Of a stretch of 6,519 bases of DNA, positions 1-5,719 are shown piece by piece (the first letter of the stretch is position 1; each line of letters starts with the position of its first letter). This stretch comes from Caldifarciminota bacterium UBA3073. GTDB lineage: Bacteria > Hydrothermota > UBA3073. The notes beneath the pieces were generated by a model. The model was not told where the DNA came from, made no database searches, and saw only the letters and a list, made by a program, of their open reading frames with translations. The stretch is taken from contig DFBT01000017.1 of assembly GCA_002366725.1 (NCBI GenBank), forward strand, positions 1 through 6,519, read 5' to 3'. The position numbers and the translations under genes are program-made.

Positions 1-295
1 TATCAATCATCCTCGCTTCTGTCCTGCTTACCCACTCGTCAGTCAACGCAACACCACATTTATTACAAAACCTCGTCTTACAGGAAAAAGGAACCCTTAC
101 CTCCTCACCACAATCTTCACATTTGTAGACCGCAAAACCTCCCGCCTCTTTCCCACAGTTAAGCATCTTCTTTACCACATCCTTTAAAAAAGGACGGGCA
201 ACCCCCAACTCTATTCCTCTATCCAACACATTCCATACATTATCATTATCTAATAGAATATCCCTTATCTTTCCTCTAGCAGATAACCGATGCAT
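1..295 (-). CDS. IS91-like transposase, N-terminal zinc-binding part (cut by window edge)
   Basis: Reading the minus strand from an ATG at 295 gives 98 residues before the left edge; the C-terminal catalytic part is outside the window. An in-frame stop lies upstream (codon at 317-319), so this ATG is the natural start. Residues about 64-84 carry a cysteine cluster: YKCEDCGEE, then PFSCKTRFCNKCG, then a DEW. That arrangement matches the N-terminal zinc-ribbon-like domain of IS91-family transposases, which move DNA by single-strand (HUH/rolling-circle) chemistry. No Shine-Dalgarno is obvious; the putative promoter lies so close that the mRNA may be nearly leaderless. The visible frame is open and undamaged, but the catalytic tyrosines cannot be seen, so activity is unknown. 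The family call rests on the cysteine pattern only. Confidence 0.8.
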   Translation of the reverse strand, partial: MHRLSARGKIRDILLDNDNVWNVLDRGIELGVARPFLKDVVKKMLNCGKEAGGFAVYKCEDCGEEVRVPFSCKTRFCNKCGVALTDEWVSRTEARMID

Positions 296-302
296 AGATA
301 AT

Positions 303-331
303 ATCTTACCACATCTTTACGAAAAAGTCAA
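303..331 (-). promoter_or_regulatory. Putative sigma70 promoter of the transposase, nearly leaderless
   Basis: On the minus strand, TTGACT (326-331) and TAAGAT (303-308) are separated by exactly 17 bp. A start site 6-8 bp downstream would fall at about 295-298, at or next to the ATG at 295. This predicts a leaderless or nearly leaderless message, which fits the lack of a Shine-Dalgarno. Confidence 0.5.
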
Positions 332-429
332 TAAATTTTTGCAGCAACTAACCTCAAGAAAGATAAGAACTTACACCAAATTTTCAAGGAGTACCCCCCT
401 ACTAAATTCCTATCCGTCAAGGAAAAATC

Positions 430-458
430 TTGACTTTTCCAAAACGGTATGGTAAAAT
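430..458 (+). promoter_or_regulatory. Putative sigma70 promoter of the symporter operon
   Basis: TTGACT (430-435) and TAAAAT (453-458) are spaced 17 bp apart. The start would be near 465, giving a leader of about 30 nt that ends in the AAGGGAGG ribosome binding site ahead of the ATG at 497. It is the best plus-strand promoter I see before the two-gene transcript. Confidence 0.6.
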
Positions 459-496
459 AAGACCTCAATGAGATATATACTTTTAAGGGAGGCGTT

Positions 497-610
497 ATGT
501 ATATCTTCGGATGCCCCATCTCAACATTCCTTGCCTATATCGTGGCAATACTCGCTGTCTTTGTATCTGCAATATGGGCGGTGGTAAAGAAATTTCCCTT
601 TGAAGGATAA
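497..610 (+). CDS. Small one-helix membrane protein, probable symporter accessory protein
   Basis: This ORF encodes 37 residues with a strong ribosome binding site (AAGGGAGG, 4 bp before the ATG). It has one hydrophobic segment (about residues 9-31, TFLAYIVAILAVF onward) followed by a basic, aromatic tail (VVKKFPFEG). The stop at 608-610 is 13 bp before the next ATG, which has its own GGGGAGGAG site. Tiny single-helix proteins directly upstream of sodium:solute symporter genes are a recurrent arrangement, annotated as symporter small accessory proteins; they presumably bind or stabilise the transporter. I assign that role from size, topology and position, not from a diagnostic motif. The gene is intact although its presumed partner is broken, so it may be a recent orphan. 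Confidence 0.65.
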   Translation: MYIFGCPISTFLAYIVAILAVFVSAIWAVVKKFPFEG

Positions 611-623
611 CGGGGAGGAGTAG

Positions 624-1430
624 ATGGTCTATATAGTTGTCCTTGTAGTCTATCTTGCCGTTCTTGTCGCCATCGCATTTCTAAGCAGGAGGGGTACGAA
701 AACCGTTGAGGATTTTTACATCGGGGGTAGGAACATAGGGCCGTGGGTCACCGCTATTTCATTTATAGCCGCATATTTCTCATCGGTAGTCATAATTGGC
801 GGTGGCGGATTTGGTTACAAGTATGGTATGTCAACGGTCTGGGTGGGTGCAACCAATGTGCTCCTGGGCTGTACCCTCTGCTGGATAATACTGGGTGAGA
901 GGATAAGATTATTCACCAGGAGGCTCGCCGCAATGACCGTACCGGGCTTTTTCGGTGAGAGATTCAGGTCAAAGGAAGCGAGGGTGTTCTCGGCGTTCGT
1001 AATATGTATATTTATGGTTGTCTATAATGTGAGCATACTGAAGGGAATGGGAAACATATTCGAGGTACTGATGGATATACCCTATTTATAGGGAGTCCTG
1101 ATATCGGGGCTTATCATAGTTTTCTATGTCGCGATAGGGGGATATCTCGCGGTTGTATGGACGGGTTTTATTCAGGGATGGATAATGCTGTTCGGAATCT
1201 ACTGGAAGGGGACAACCGGCGTTGGCGTGTTTACCTCTATGATAGGCGGGTGTGCAACCGCTCTCCTGTGGATTGCCCTCGGCAATCCATTGGGCATTCA
1301 CGGATTCATACCCGGGATACTCGTGGGTCTTGTACTCATCATTGTGGTCAGTAGATTCACCCGGAAACTACCCGATGAGCATATAAAAAGGGTGTGGGGA
1401 GAAGAATCCCAACACCATCAGCCTTTGTAA
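624..1430 (+). pseudogene. Sodium:solute symporter (SSS family), disrupted by an amber codon and internal deletion
   Basis: From the ATG at 624 (good GGGGAGGAG site) the frame runs 155 codons to TAG at 1089-1091, then continues in the same frame to TAA at 1428-1430. The first part is typical of the SSS family (TC 2.A.21): a first helix, EDFYIGGRNIGPWVTAISF, AAYFSS, and VPGFFGERF. Directly after the TAG the family sequence resumes (GVLISGLIIVFYVAIGGYLAVVWTGFIQGWIMLFG), so the TAG probably replaces a tryptophan TGG. After LFG the sequence jumps to IYWKGTT...GVFTSMIGG, a segment that in intact family members lies about 200 residues further on. Family length is about 480-500 residues; only 268 codons remain. 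The loss is in frame and removes several core helices including part of the transport pathway. I regard it as non-functional. Substrate cannot be told. Confidence 0.85.
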
Positions 1431-2749
1431 CCAAATGCATAATAGATAATGAACAGCAATGTAAAGATGTACAGGAGCCAACTCACCTCTTTTCCCTTTC
1501 CGGTGATGAGTTTTAAGAGGGTGTAAGAGATTATTCCCGCCGCGAGTCCGTGAGAGATATTACTCGTAAGGGGCATTATAATTATCGTGAGAAAGGCGGG
1601 TAGACTCTCAGTAACATCTCTCCAGTTTATCTTCAATATCGGCTCCATCATAAAAAGTCCAACCAGTATGAGCGCCGGGGCAGTTGCAGATGCCGGAATG
1701 ATACGGGCAAACGGAGCGAAGAAAAGTCCCAGGAGGAAGAGAATGCCCACAACAATCGCAGTGAGTCCACTCTTTCCTCCCTCCGCTACACCCGCCGCGC
1801 TCTCTATATAGGTTGTAACCGTCGTGGTTCCGCATAATGAACCTATGAGAGTTCCGAAGGCATCGACAATCAGCACCCTGCCCGCCCCAGGAAAACTCCC
1901 CTTTTTATCGAGTATGTCCAATTTAGCGGCGAGACCCGCCACACTTCCGAGCGTATCGAACAGGTCGAAGAAGATGAATGTGAATATCACGGGTAAGAGA
2001 GAGAGTTTCAGCGCACCAATTATGTCAAGTTGAAAGAATACCGATGCAAACGCCTTTCCCGATGGAAGTTTTACCACATCGGTCAGGGCGTGTGGAACGG
2101 GTGTGATGGTTGTCCCACCAGAACTCACGAGCATCCCGGCGAGCGCTGTAGCAATTATCCCCCACAGAAGCGCCCCCTTAACCCTCACCGCGAGTAGGAA
2201 GGTGGTGAAGAGAAGACCTCCGAGGGCAAGGAGCACCGCGGGAGATTTTATATTGCCGAGGGCGATTATGGTAGCGGGGTTTTTGGTGATTATACCCGCC
2301 CCGGAGAGACCTATAAAGGCGATGAATATGCCAATTCCCACGCTTGCCGCAAGTTTTAGATTGGACGGAATACCCTTGAGGACCTGCTCTCTCCAGGGGG
2401 AGAGCGCAATTATGACGAATATGACCCCATCCCAGAATACACATCCCAGAGCGGTTTGCCAGGGAACCTGCATCGTACCGCATACCGTGAAAGCGAAGAA
2501 GGCGTTGTATCCCATTCCGGCGGCAAGTGCAAAGGGTAGATTTGAAAAGAGACCCATTACTATACAGGTGATGGCGGCGGATAACACCGTTGCCATTACC
2601 GCTCCCTCAAATGGGACACCGCCTTTAGATAGAAGCGAGGAATTGACAAATATGATGTAAGCCATCGTCATAAATGTCACAAATCCCGCTATCACTTCGG
2701 TTGAGACTTTACTCCCCCGCTCCTTCAAGCCGAATATCCTCTCAACCAT
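1418..2749 (-). CDS. NCS2/AzgA-family purine (adenine/guanine/hypoxanthine) permease
   Basis: This is a full-length, 443-residue inner-membrane transporter, normal for the AzgA/PbuG/GhxP branch of NCS2, which imports purine bases with protons or sodium. Markers include the N-terminal helix region (STEVIAGFVTFMTMAYII, residues 16-33), GMGYNAFFAF (78-87; the branch usually has GMGLNAYF), the substrate-site stretch FFDLFDTLG (260-268), and CGTTTVTTYIESAAGVAEGG at about 306-325, the most diagnostic motif. About 12-14 hydrophobic segments follow the normal pattern. The ATG at 2749 is preceded by AAGGGGGG at good spacing. The stop (1418-1420) overlaps the end of the convergent dead symporter by 13 bp. 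No purine-pathway genes are adjacent, so exact base specificity is open. A possible TATAAT at 2825-2830 lies upstream but has no matching -35. Confidence 0.93.
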   Translation of the reverse strand: MVERIFGLKERGSKVSTEVIAGFVTFMTMAYIIFVNSSLLSKGGVPFEGAVMATVLSAAITCIVMGLFSNLPFALAAGMGYNAFFAFTVCGTMQVPWQTALGCVFWDGVIFVIIALSPWREQVLKGIPSNLKLAASVGIGIFIAFIGLSGAGIITKNPATIIALGNIKSPAVLLALGGLLFTTFLLAVRVKGALLWGIIATALAGMLVSSGGTTITPVPHALTDVVKLPSGKAFASVFFQLDIIGALKLSLLPVIFTFIFFDLFDTLGSVAGLAAKLDILDKKGSFPGAGRVLIVDAFGTLIGSLCGTTTVTTYIESAAGVAEGGKSGLTAIVVGILFLLGLFFAPFARIIPASATAPALILVGLFMMEPILKINWRDVTESLPAFLTIIIMPLTSNISHGLAAGIISYTLLKLITGKGKEVSWLLYIFTLLFIIYYAFGYKG

Positions 2750-2934
2750 AACACCCCCCTTAATAAAGTTGGAAGTGTAAAAAACTCAACCACAGAGCAC
2801 ACAGAGGATATTTAGTATTAAGGAATTATAAAAGATTTTTATTCCCCTCATCTGTGATCTCCCAGAAGATTAATTGCTTTACCTTACATTCTATTGCCGC
2901 TCTGCTTTCTAACGCTAGAAACTTCTCTTTTTCT

Positions 2935-2953
2935 AACACAGATTAACACTGAT
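2935..2953 (-). repeat. Short dispersed repeat, unoccupied form (ATCAGTGTTAATCTGTG)
   Basis: The minus strand reads ATCAGTGTTAATCTGTGTT. The same sequence, as ATCAGCGTTAATC, lies next to the palindrome at 6422-6441, where the 20-bp insertion separates ATC from TGCG. This copy therefore represents the target without the insertion. Confidence 0.55.
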
Positions 2954-2980
2954 TGTTTATTATTTCAAAGATGTTTATTT

Positions 2981-3030
2981 ATATGTGAGCATCCCTGCCT
3001 GACGGCAGGCAGGTGTGCTCATCTGTGGTT
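2981..3030 (+). repeat. ATCTGTGG-type dispersed repeat, occupied by a palindrome
   Basis: The left part (ATATGTGAGCATC) and right part (TGTGCTCATCTGTGGTT) match the uninterrupted copy at 6300-6330, with a 20-bp palindrome in between. A second occupied copy is at 4631-4680. The host repeat has its own small hairpin (GAGCA, TCTG loop, TGCTC), and the insertion falls exactly in that loop. Confidence 0.7.
2994..3013. repeat. 20-bp palindromic insertion, copy 1
   Basis: The sequence is CCTGCCTGACGGCAGGCAGG, with 8-bp perfect arms around ACGG. It lies between ATC and TGTG of the host repeat. The identical 20-mer is at 4644-4663 and a variant is at 6422-6441. Confidence 0.75.
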
Positions 3031-3101
3031 AATTTTAGTCCTTGCTTTTTTGAGAATACAGAGAACTAATTTGTGCTCCGTGACCTCTGTGGTTTTTTTT
3101 G

Positions 3102-3129
3102 TGACAATTGACTATTGACGATTGACTAT
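3102..3129 (+). repeat. Tandem 7-bp repeat, four units
   Basis: There are four consecutive heptamers: TGACAAT, TGACTAT, TGACGAT, TGACTAT. The array ends 11 bp before the stop codon of the minus-strand Omp85 gene. It is AT-rich and non-coding; role unknown. Confidence 0.65.
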
Positions 3130-3140
3130 ACTTAACCACT

Positions 3141-4463
3141 TCATATTGTGGTCTTCAACCTTATGTGCACTTTTCCCTGCAGGGGACTCTTTCCCCTTCC
3201 GATACCGTAATCGATGCTCCATCTTCCCACAGGTGTCAGGAATGAAACGCCCACACCACCGCCAAACATAAATAAATTGGTGTTATCTAACAATTCTACA
3301 TAACCGAAGTCTACAAAAGGGAAGAACCTGTTTTCACCCCCGATTGGGAGTCTATACTCCACATTGCTCCACACCCCCGCCTTACCCCTTATCTCTCCCT
3401 CTTCATATCCCCTCACCGTATTTGCGCCACCAAGCATAACCAAATCGTGCCTGGGTATCGAATCTTCGAGGCAGACATCGCCCTTTATTGACAGGAAGAT
3501 CCACTTGAACAGCCTCTCCATTCCGGCGGTCACTCTATTCACTCCGTGAATTCCATATCTTGAAGAAAATGAAAGAAACTGGTTTTGCCCTCTGTATGTC
3601 CCTCCCATTATTCCAAACCACTTTTCCTCTCCGGGTATCACCTTTTCCCACTCTGCACCAATATCAAAAACGAATTCGAACACCGGTGATATCATAAGGC
3701 AACCCCTAAACTTGCTGACCATAGTCAGGGTATCAAAACGTTCGTTGTTCAACTCAAAACTCAAATCTGCGGGGTAGCTGAAGACCCAGGGCTCTGTATA
3801 ACTGACACGAATATTTACCCGATCATCCGCATAAGACGAATACAGTCCGGAGAGCCTCCTGCTGGTTCCAAATAGGTTGTATGTATTAATTTTGAGGAAA
3901 CCGCCGAGCTTTCCCGCGCCGTAGCCCATTACGCCCTCAAATGACGAGGATGACAGTTCCTCCAAATTGACGAGGAGAAATCCCCTGCCGCTTCCCTTCT
4001 CATAACTCACCGGCTGGATAGATCTGACCTTTAAGAATCCGAGCCCCTCGATTCTCTCTTTTGCTTTCTCTATTATTTTGGGGTCAAAAATACGGCTCCC
4101 TCTCATCCTGAATTCTCTCTTTACAACATCCTCTTTTGTTACGACATTTCCTTCCACCCTTACATCATCTATAAAAAACTTTACCCCTTCATCCATCTCT
4201 ATGGTAAATGAGATACCACCGTTCTCCATGCGGAATTTTACGGGCTTCACGCGGACAAACGGATAACCTGCCTCTTCATATCTCTTTAATATCCTCCCGA
4301 TACCCTCTTCGATCGTCTCCCGGGACAGGGTGTATATGTTCAGCATGTCAAAGAGCTCTGCATCATTAAAGACGGTATTACCGGTAATTTCCACCTTTTC
4401 GAGTGGTAGAAGGGAATCACCTGCAAAGTTCCCAATCTGAATGACAAGGAAAAGAAGCAACAT
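3141..4463 (-). CDS. Omp85/BamA-family outer-membrane protein with two POTRA domains
   Basis: The 440-residue protein starts with a short hydrophobic stretch (MLLLFLVIQIGNFAGDS) that may be a signal sequence, although it lacks the usual basic residues. POTRA domain 1 spans about residues 20-92 (LEKVEITGNTVF at its start), and POTRA 2 about 93-170 (IDDVRVEGNVVTKEDV at its start). The rest (about 175-440) alternates short aromatic beta segments as in a 16-stranded Omp85 barrel. GGANTVRGYEEGE at 345-357 is the conserved loop-6 VRGF/Y motif. The last residue is isoleucine rather than the usual phenylalanine. BamA proteins usually have five POTRAs and about 800 residues, so this is a shorter TamA- or assembly-factor-like member that inserts or exports outer-membrane proteins. 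An in-frame stop 2 codons upstream fixes the ATG at 4463. The ribosome binding site is weak (TAGG). Confidence 0.88.
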   Translation of the reverse strand: MLLLFLVIQIGNFAGDSLLPLEKVEITGNTVFNDAELFDMLNIYTLSRETIEEGIGRILKRYEEAGYPFVRVKPVKFRMENGGISFTIEMDEGVKFFIDDVRVEGNVVTKEDVVKREFRMRGSRIFDPKIIEKAKERIEGLGFLKVRSIQPVSYEKGSGRGFLLVNLEELSSSSFEGVMGYGAGKLGGFLKINTYNLFGTSRRLSGLYSSYADDRVNIRVSYTEPWVFSYPADLSFELNNERFDTLTMVSKFRGCLMISPVFEFVFDIGAEWEKVIPGEEKWFGIMGGTYRGQNQFLSFSSRYGIHGVNRVTAGMERLFKWIFLSIKGDVCLEDSIPRHDLVMLGGANTVRGYEEGEIRGKAGVWSNVEYRLPIGGENRFFPFVDFGYVELLDNTNLFMFGGGVGVSFLTPVGRWSIDYGIGRGKSPLQGKVHIRLKTTI

Positions 4464-4496
4464 AGATTAACCTAAAATATGCATCAAGAAACCACG

Positions 4497-4526
4497 AGAT
4501 TATCATCTCAAGATCCGTATGGACAA
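4497..4526 (-). promoter_or_regulatory. Candidate promoter inside repeat core, Omp85 gene
   Basis: On the minus strand, TTGTCC (4521-4526) and TAATCT (4497-4502) are spaced 18 bp apart. The -10 box has an extended TGA before it (TGATAATCT). Start would be near 4490, about 27 nt before the ATG at 4463. The identical arrangement precedes the MerR gene. Each box departs from consensus, so the call is moderate. Confidence 0.4.
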
Positions 4527-4533
4527 GAGTAGA

Positions 4534-4622
4534 AAGTTAGTTAGTCGGTTGGTTTGTAGGTTTGTTAGAATCAAACTAACGGCTCATCCAACCAACAAAC
4601 TATCCAACTAACAGACTAACTT
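4534..4622. repeat. Degenerate 8-bp repeats in inverted arms
   Basis: The left arm (4534-4568) is built of units such as AGTTAGTT, AGTCGGTT and GGTTTGTT. The right arm (4576-4622) is built of their complements (CCAACCAA, CCAACTAA, CAGACTAA). Both outer ends read AAGTTAG toward the centre, with a short AT-rich loop (AATCAAA). A long imperfect hairpin of about 35-40 bp arms is possible. There is no T-run, so it is not an ordinary intrinsic terminator. Confidence 0.65.
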
Positions 4623-4643
4623 CTTATATAATCTGTGAATATC

Positions 4644-4663
4644 CCTGCCTGACGGCAGGCAGG
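4644..4663. repeat. 20-bp palindromic insertion, copy 2
   Basis: This is identical to copy 1 (CCTGCCTGACGGCAGGCAGG) and lies between ATC and TGTG of the host repeat at 4631-4680. Host flanks differ slightly from copy 1 (GAATATC and TGTGTTC against GAGCATC and TGTGCTC), so the insert is better conserved than its host. Confidence 0.75.
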
Positions 4664-4709
4664 TGTGTTCATCTGTGGTTGATGTTCCTTTTGGGATTAG
4701 TTTCGAGCT

Positions 4710-5231
4710 TCACTCGGGTTTTGGAACCACATACAAATAAATTTCCTGCAGTGCATCCATCTTGACGGGTCTCCATGACTGAATTCTCCAGACAAACGAG
4801 ACAATTCTTGTACCGGGGGCGAGTTCCTTCTCGAACTTTGGCGTGAGCATCTCGTTTCCCCGCCTGAACAAAAATAGTGTTATACAGGTTGCATCACCTA
4901 AGGGTACATTCATGAAATTTCCAAATTTTATGGTCATCCTGTCCCTTTTATCCGAAAACAGAATCCTCAAATACGCAATGAGAAATCTCACGGGATCAGC
5001 TTCTATTCCAACTGCTCTCGCACCAAATTCCCTTGCGGCTGTCAACACAATTCTCCCATCCCCGCATCCTAAATCGTATACCACATCATTCTCCCCCACC
5101 CCCGCCAACTCGAGCATCCTTCGAACGGTCCCCATCGGTGTTGGATCATATCCCGCACCTATTATGACCGCCCAGTACTTCCAGATGACCCACAGTAGAA
5201 AGGCAAAAAATATTGATAAAAGCATCCACAT
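4710..5231 (-). CDS. Membrane-anchored class I SAM methyltransferase, FAM173-like
   Basis: From the ATG at 5231 this is 173 residues. Residues about 3-24 form one transmembrane anchor, followed by GYDPTPMGTVRRMLELA (27-43), the lead-in typical of the FAM173/ATPSCKMT-type lysine methyltransferases. Motif I is VYDLGCGDGRI (51-61), which binds SAM, with an acidic residue after the next strand (GIEADP, E77). ITLFLFRRGNEMLTPKFEKELAPGTRIVSFVWRIQSW matches the family's C-terminal half. In mitochondria and archaea-like relatives these enzymes methylate lysines of proteins such as ATP-synthase subunit c; the bacterial target here is unknown. The frame is open up to a TTG at 5270, but that codon lies in the 3' arm of the upstream terminator, so I chose 5231. 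No strong ribosome binding site is seen for either. It lies upstream of the Omp85 gene with a repeat-filled gap, so co-transcription is uncertain. Confidence 0.82.
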   Translation of the reverse strand: MWMLLSIFFAFLLWVIWKYWAVIIGAGYDPTPMGTVRRMLELAGVGENDVVYDLGCGDGRIVLTAAREFGARAVGIEADPVRFLIAYLRILFSDKRDRMTIKFGNFMNVPLGDATCITLFLFRRGNEMLTPKFEKELAPGTRIVSFVWRIQSWRPVKMDALQEIYLYVVPKPE

Positions 5232-5260
5232 AAATATGCACAAACAAGGAAGATGGGTTC

Positions 5261-5291
5261 TAAAACACAAAAGACCCCCGTGGAGGTCTTT
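5261..5291 (-). terminator. Rho-independent terminator after tRNA-Pro
   Basis: On the minus strand, AAAGACCTCC pairs with GGGGGTCTTT, giving about 9 bp with a CACG tetraloop, followed by TTTTGTGTTTT. It lies about 70 bp beyond the tRNA 3' end and most likely ends the MerR/GIY-YIG/tRNA transcript. Confidence 0.75.
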
Positions 5292-5364
5292 ATCAATTCC
5301 CTGATGTCCTTAATTTCATCATTTTCTTTAATTCTCGGATTTAAGGAGAGGGGAAAATATCCTA

Positions 5365-5438
5365 TCGGGGCGAGTGGACTCGAACCACCGACCCCCAGCC
5401 CCCCATGCTGGTGCGCTTCCAGACTGCGCCACGCCCCG
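5365..5438 (-). tRNA. tRNA-Pro (anticodon GGG)
   Basis: Seventy-four nucleotides fold as a complete cloverleaf. The acceptor stem is CGGGGCG with CGCCCCG and discriminator A. The D arm is GCGC...GCGC. The anticodon stem is CCAGC with GCUGG around the loop AUGGGGG, so the anticodon is GGG. The T arm is GGTGG, TTCGAGT, CCACT (one G-U pair). The 3' CCA is not encoded (next bases are TAGG). It decodes CCC and CCU proline codons. It lies 3 bp beyond the GIY-YIG stop codon and is followed by a strong terminator. A broken second copy of its 5' half is 349 bp upstream. Confidence 0.95.
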
Positions 5439-5441
5439 ATA

Positions 5442-5684
5442 TTACTTTACTAACTTTCTCTTAAGTATACCACCTTGCGGCGACTTAAAAAATCTTTCGC
5501 GCCTTATTGCTTCGCTTCTCGTATTATACTCCTCAACGTAAGCAATTTTGAAAGGCCCTTTACCTTTGGTAGATCGTACTCCACCTTGGTTATGGCATAG
5601 AAGTCTTTTTTGCAAATTGGATGTCTGCCCCACATAGAGCCAACCATCCTTTATACTCTTCAGCACATAAACATAGTACGGCAT
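5442..5684 (-). CDS. Small GIY-YIG nuclease (UPF0213/YhbQ-like size)
   Basis: Eighty residues from the ATG at 5684, which has an AAGG site about 8 bp upstream. It is essentially a single GIY-YIG domain: YYVYVL (3-8) for the GIY part, LYVGQT (16-21) for YIG, R27 and H31 in LQKRLLCHN, STKGKGP (38-44), and E63 in EAIRRERFFKS, the usual metal-binding glutamate. Family members of this size cleave DNA or are found as selfish-like genes near RNA genes. The frame is open upstream to an ATG at 5735, but that part (MRILWTWGAG) is a translation of the broken tRNA-Pro copy and is not a real protein extension. The stop codon lies in the duplicated pre-tRNA sequence. No intein or intron is seen around it, so it is free-standing. 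Same-strand spacing suggests transcription with MerR and the tRNA. Confidence 0.85.
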   Translation of the reverse strand: MPYYVYVLKSIKDGWLYVGQTSNLQKRLLCHNQGGVRSTKGKGPFKIAYVEEYNTRSEAIRRERFFKSPQGGILKRKLVK

Positions 5685-5719
5685 GTCTATTACCTTGTTG
5701 ATGAGCCCAGCCCCCCATG

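Larger units (their letters stand above)
2788..3094. repeat. Inverted pair of CCACAGAG-type dispersed repeats
   Basis: At 2788-2808 the plus strand reads AACCACAGAGCACACAGAGG. At 3072-3094 the minus strand reads AACCACAGAGGTCACGGAGC followed by ACA. The two arms face each other across about 260 bp that contains the other repeats. They may be the ends of one composite unit or two independent insertions. No function can be assigned. Confidence 0.6.
2750..3140. other. Gene-free, repeat-rich intergenic region
   Basis: This 391-bp gap separates the permease start from the 3' end of the Omp85 gene, both on the minus strand. I see no credible coding region: the only ORF (plus, 2894-3118) has no ribosome binding site and reads through repeats. 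It holds an inverted pair of CCACAGAG-type repeats, an unoccupied repeat at 2935-2953, an occupied repeat with a 20-bp palindrome, and a 7-bp tandem array; these are listed separately. Confidence 0.7.
4471..4680 (-). repeat. Composite dispersed repeat, copy A (upstream of the Omp85 gene)
   Basis: Reading outward from the gene, this holds a leader similar to 6111-6141, a 36-bp core (4493-4528) identical to 6142-6177, a degenerate inverted repeat of 8-bp units (4534-4622) and an ATCTGTG...ATCTGTGGTT repeat (4631-4680). Copy B at 6111-6330 has the same order and orientation, and both begin within 8 bp of a start codon. The centres diverge in sequence but keep the same architecture. It fills most of the 246-bp gap between the Omp85 and methyltransferase genes. 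Confidence 0.75.

Noticed and set aside
1089..1091. Programmed amber readthrough or pyrrolysine in the symporter.
   Set aside because: The same gene also lacks about 200 internal codons, and family members do not need a special residue here; a nonsense mutation is simpler.
1185..1430. An independent 81-residue membrane protein starting at the ATG at 1185.
   Set aside because: It is in the same frame as the symporter, matches its C-terminal part and has no ribosome binding site; it is a pseudogene fragment.
2103..2660. A 185-codon plus-strand ORF.
   Set aside because: It is the reverse strand of the well-supported purine permease and its translation is low-complexity with no recognisable domain.
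2825..2830. TATAAT as the -10 box of the purine permease promoter.
   Set aside because: No -35 match occurs at 16-18 bp spacing; left as a possibility only.
3061..3099. A plus-strand terminator (ACAGAG...CTCTGT followed by T8).
   Set aside because: The stem is 6 bp with a loop of more than 20 nt, and no plus-strand gene precedes it; it is part of a repeat.
2894..3118. A 74-codon plus-strand ORF.
   Set aside because: It runs through a palindrome and CCACAGAG repeats, with no ribosome binding site.
2935..3129. A CRISPR array or a riboswitch in the gene-free gaps.
   Set aside because: The repeats are of different types, without regular unique spacers, and I see no known riboswitch core.
5232..5270. 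A methyltransferase start at the TTG at 5270.
   Set aside because: It would begin inside the terminator stem, and the extra residues (CFRTHLPCLCIF) precede the membrane anchor without a family counterpart. The nearby GGGGG is part of the stem, so the case is weak, though not excluded.
4843..5304. A 153-codon plus-strand ORF.
   Set aside because: It is antisense to the methyltransferase and terminator and shows no domain.
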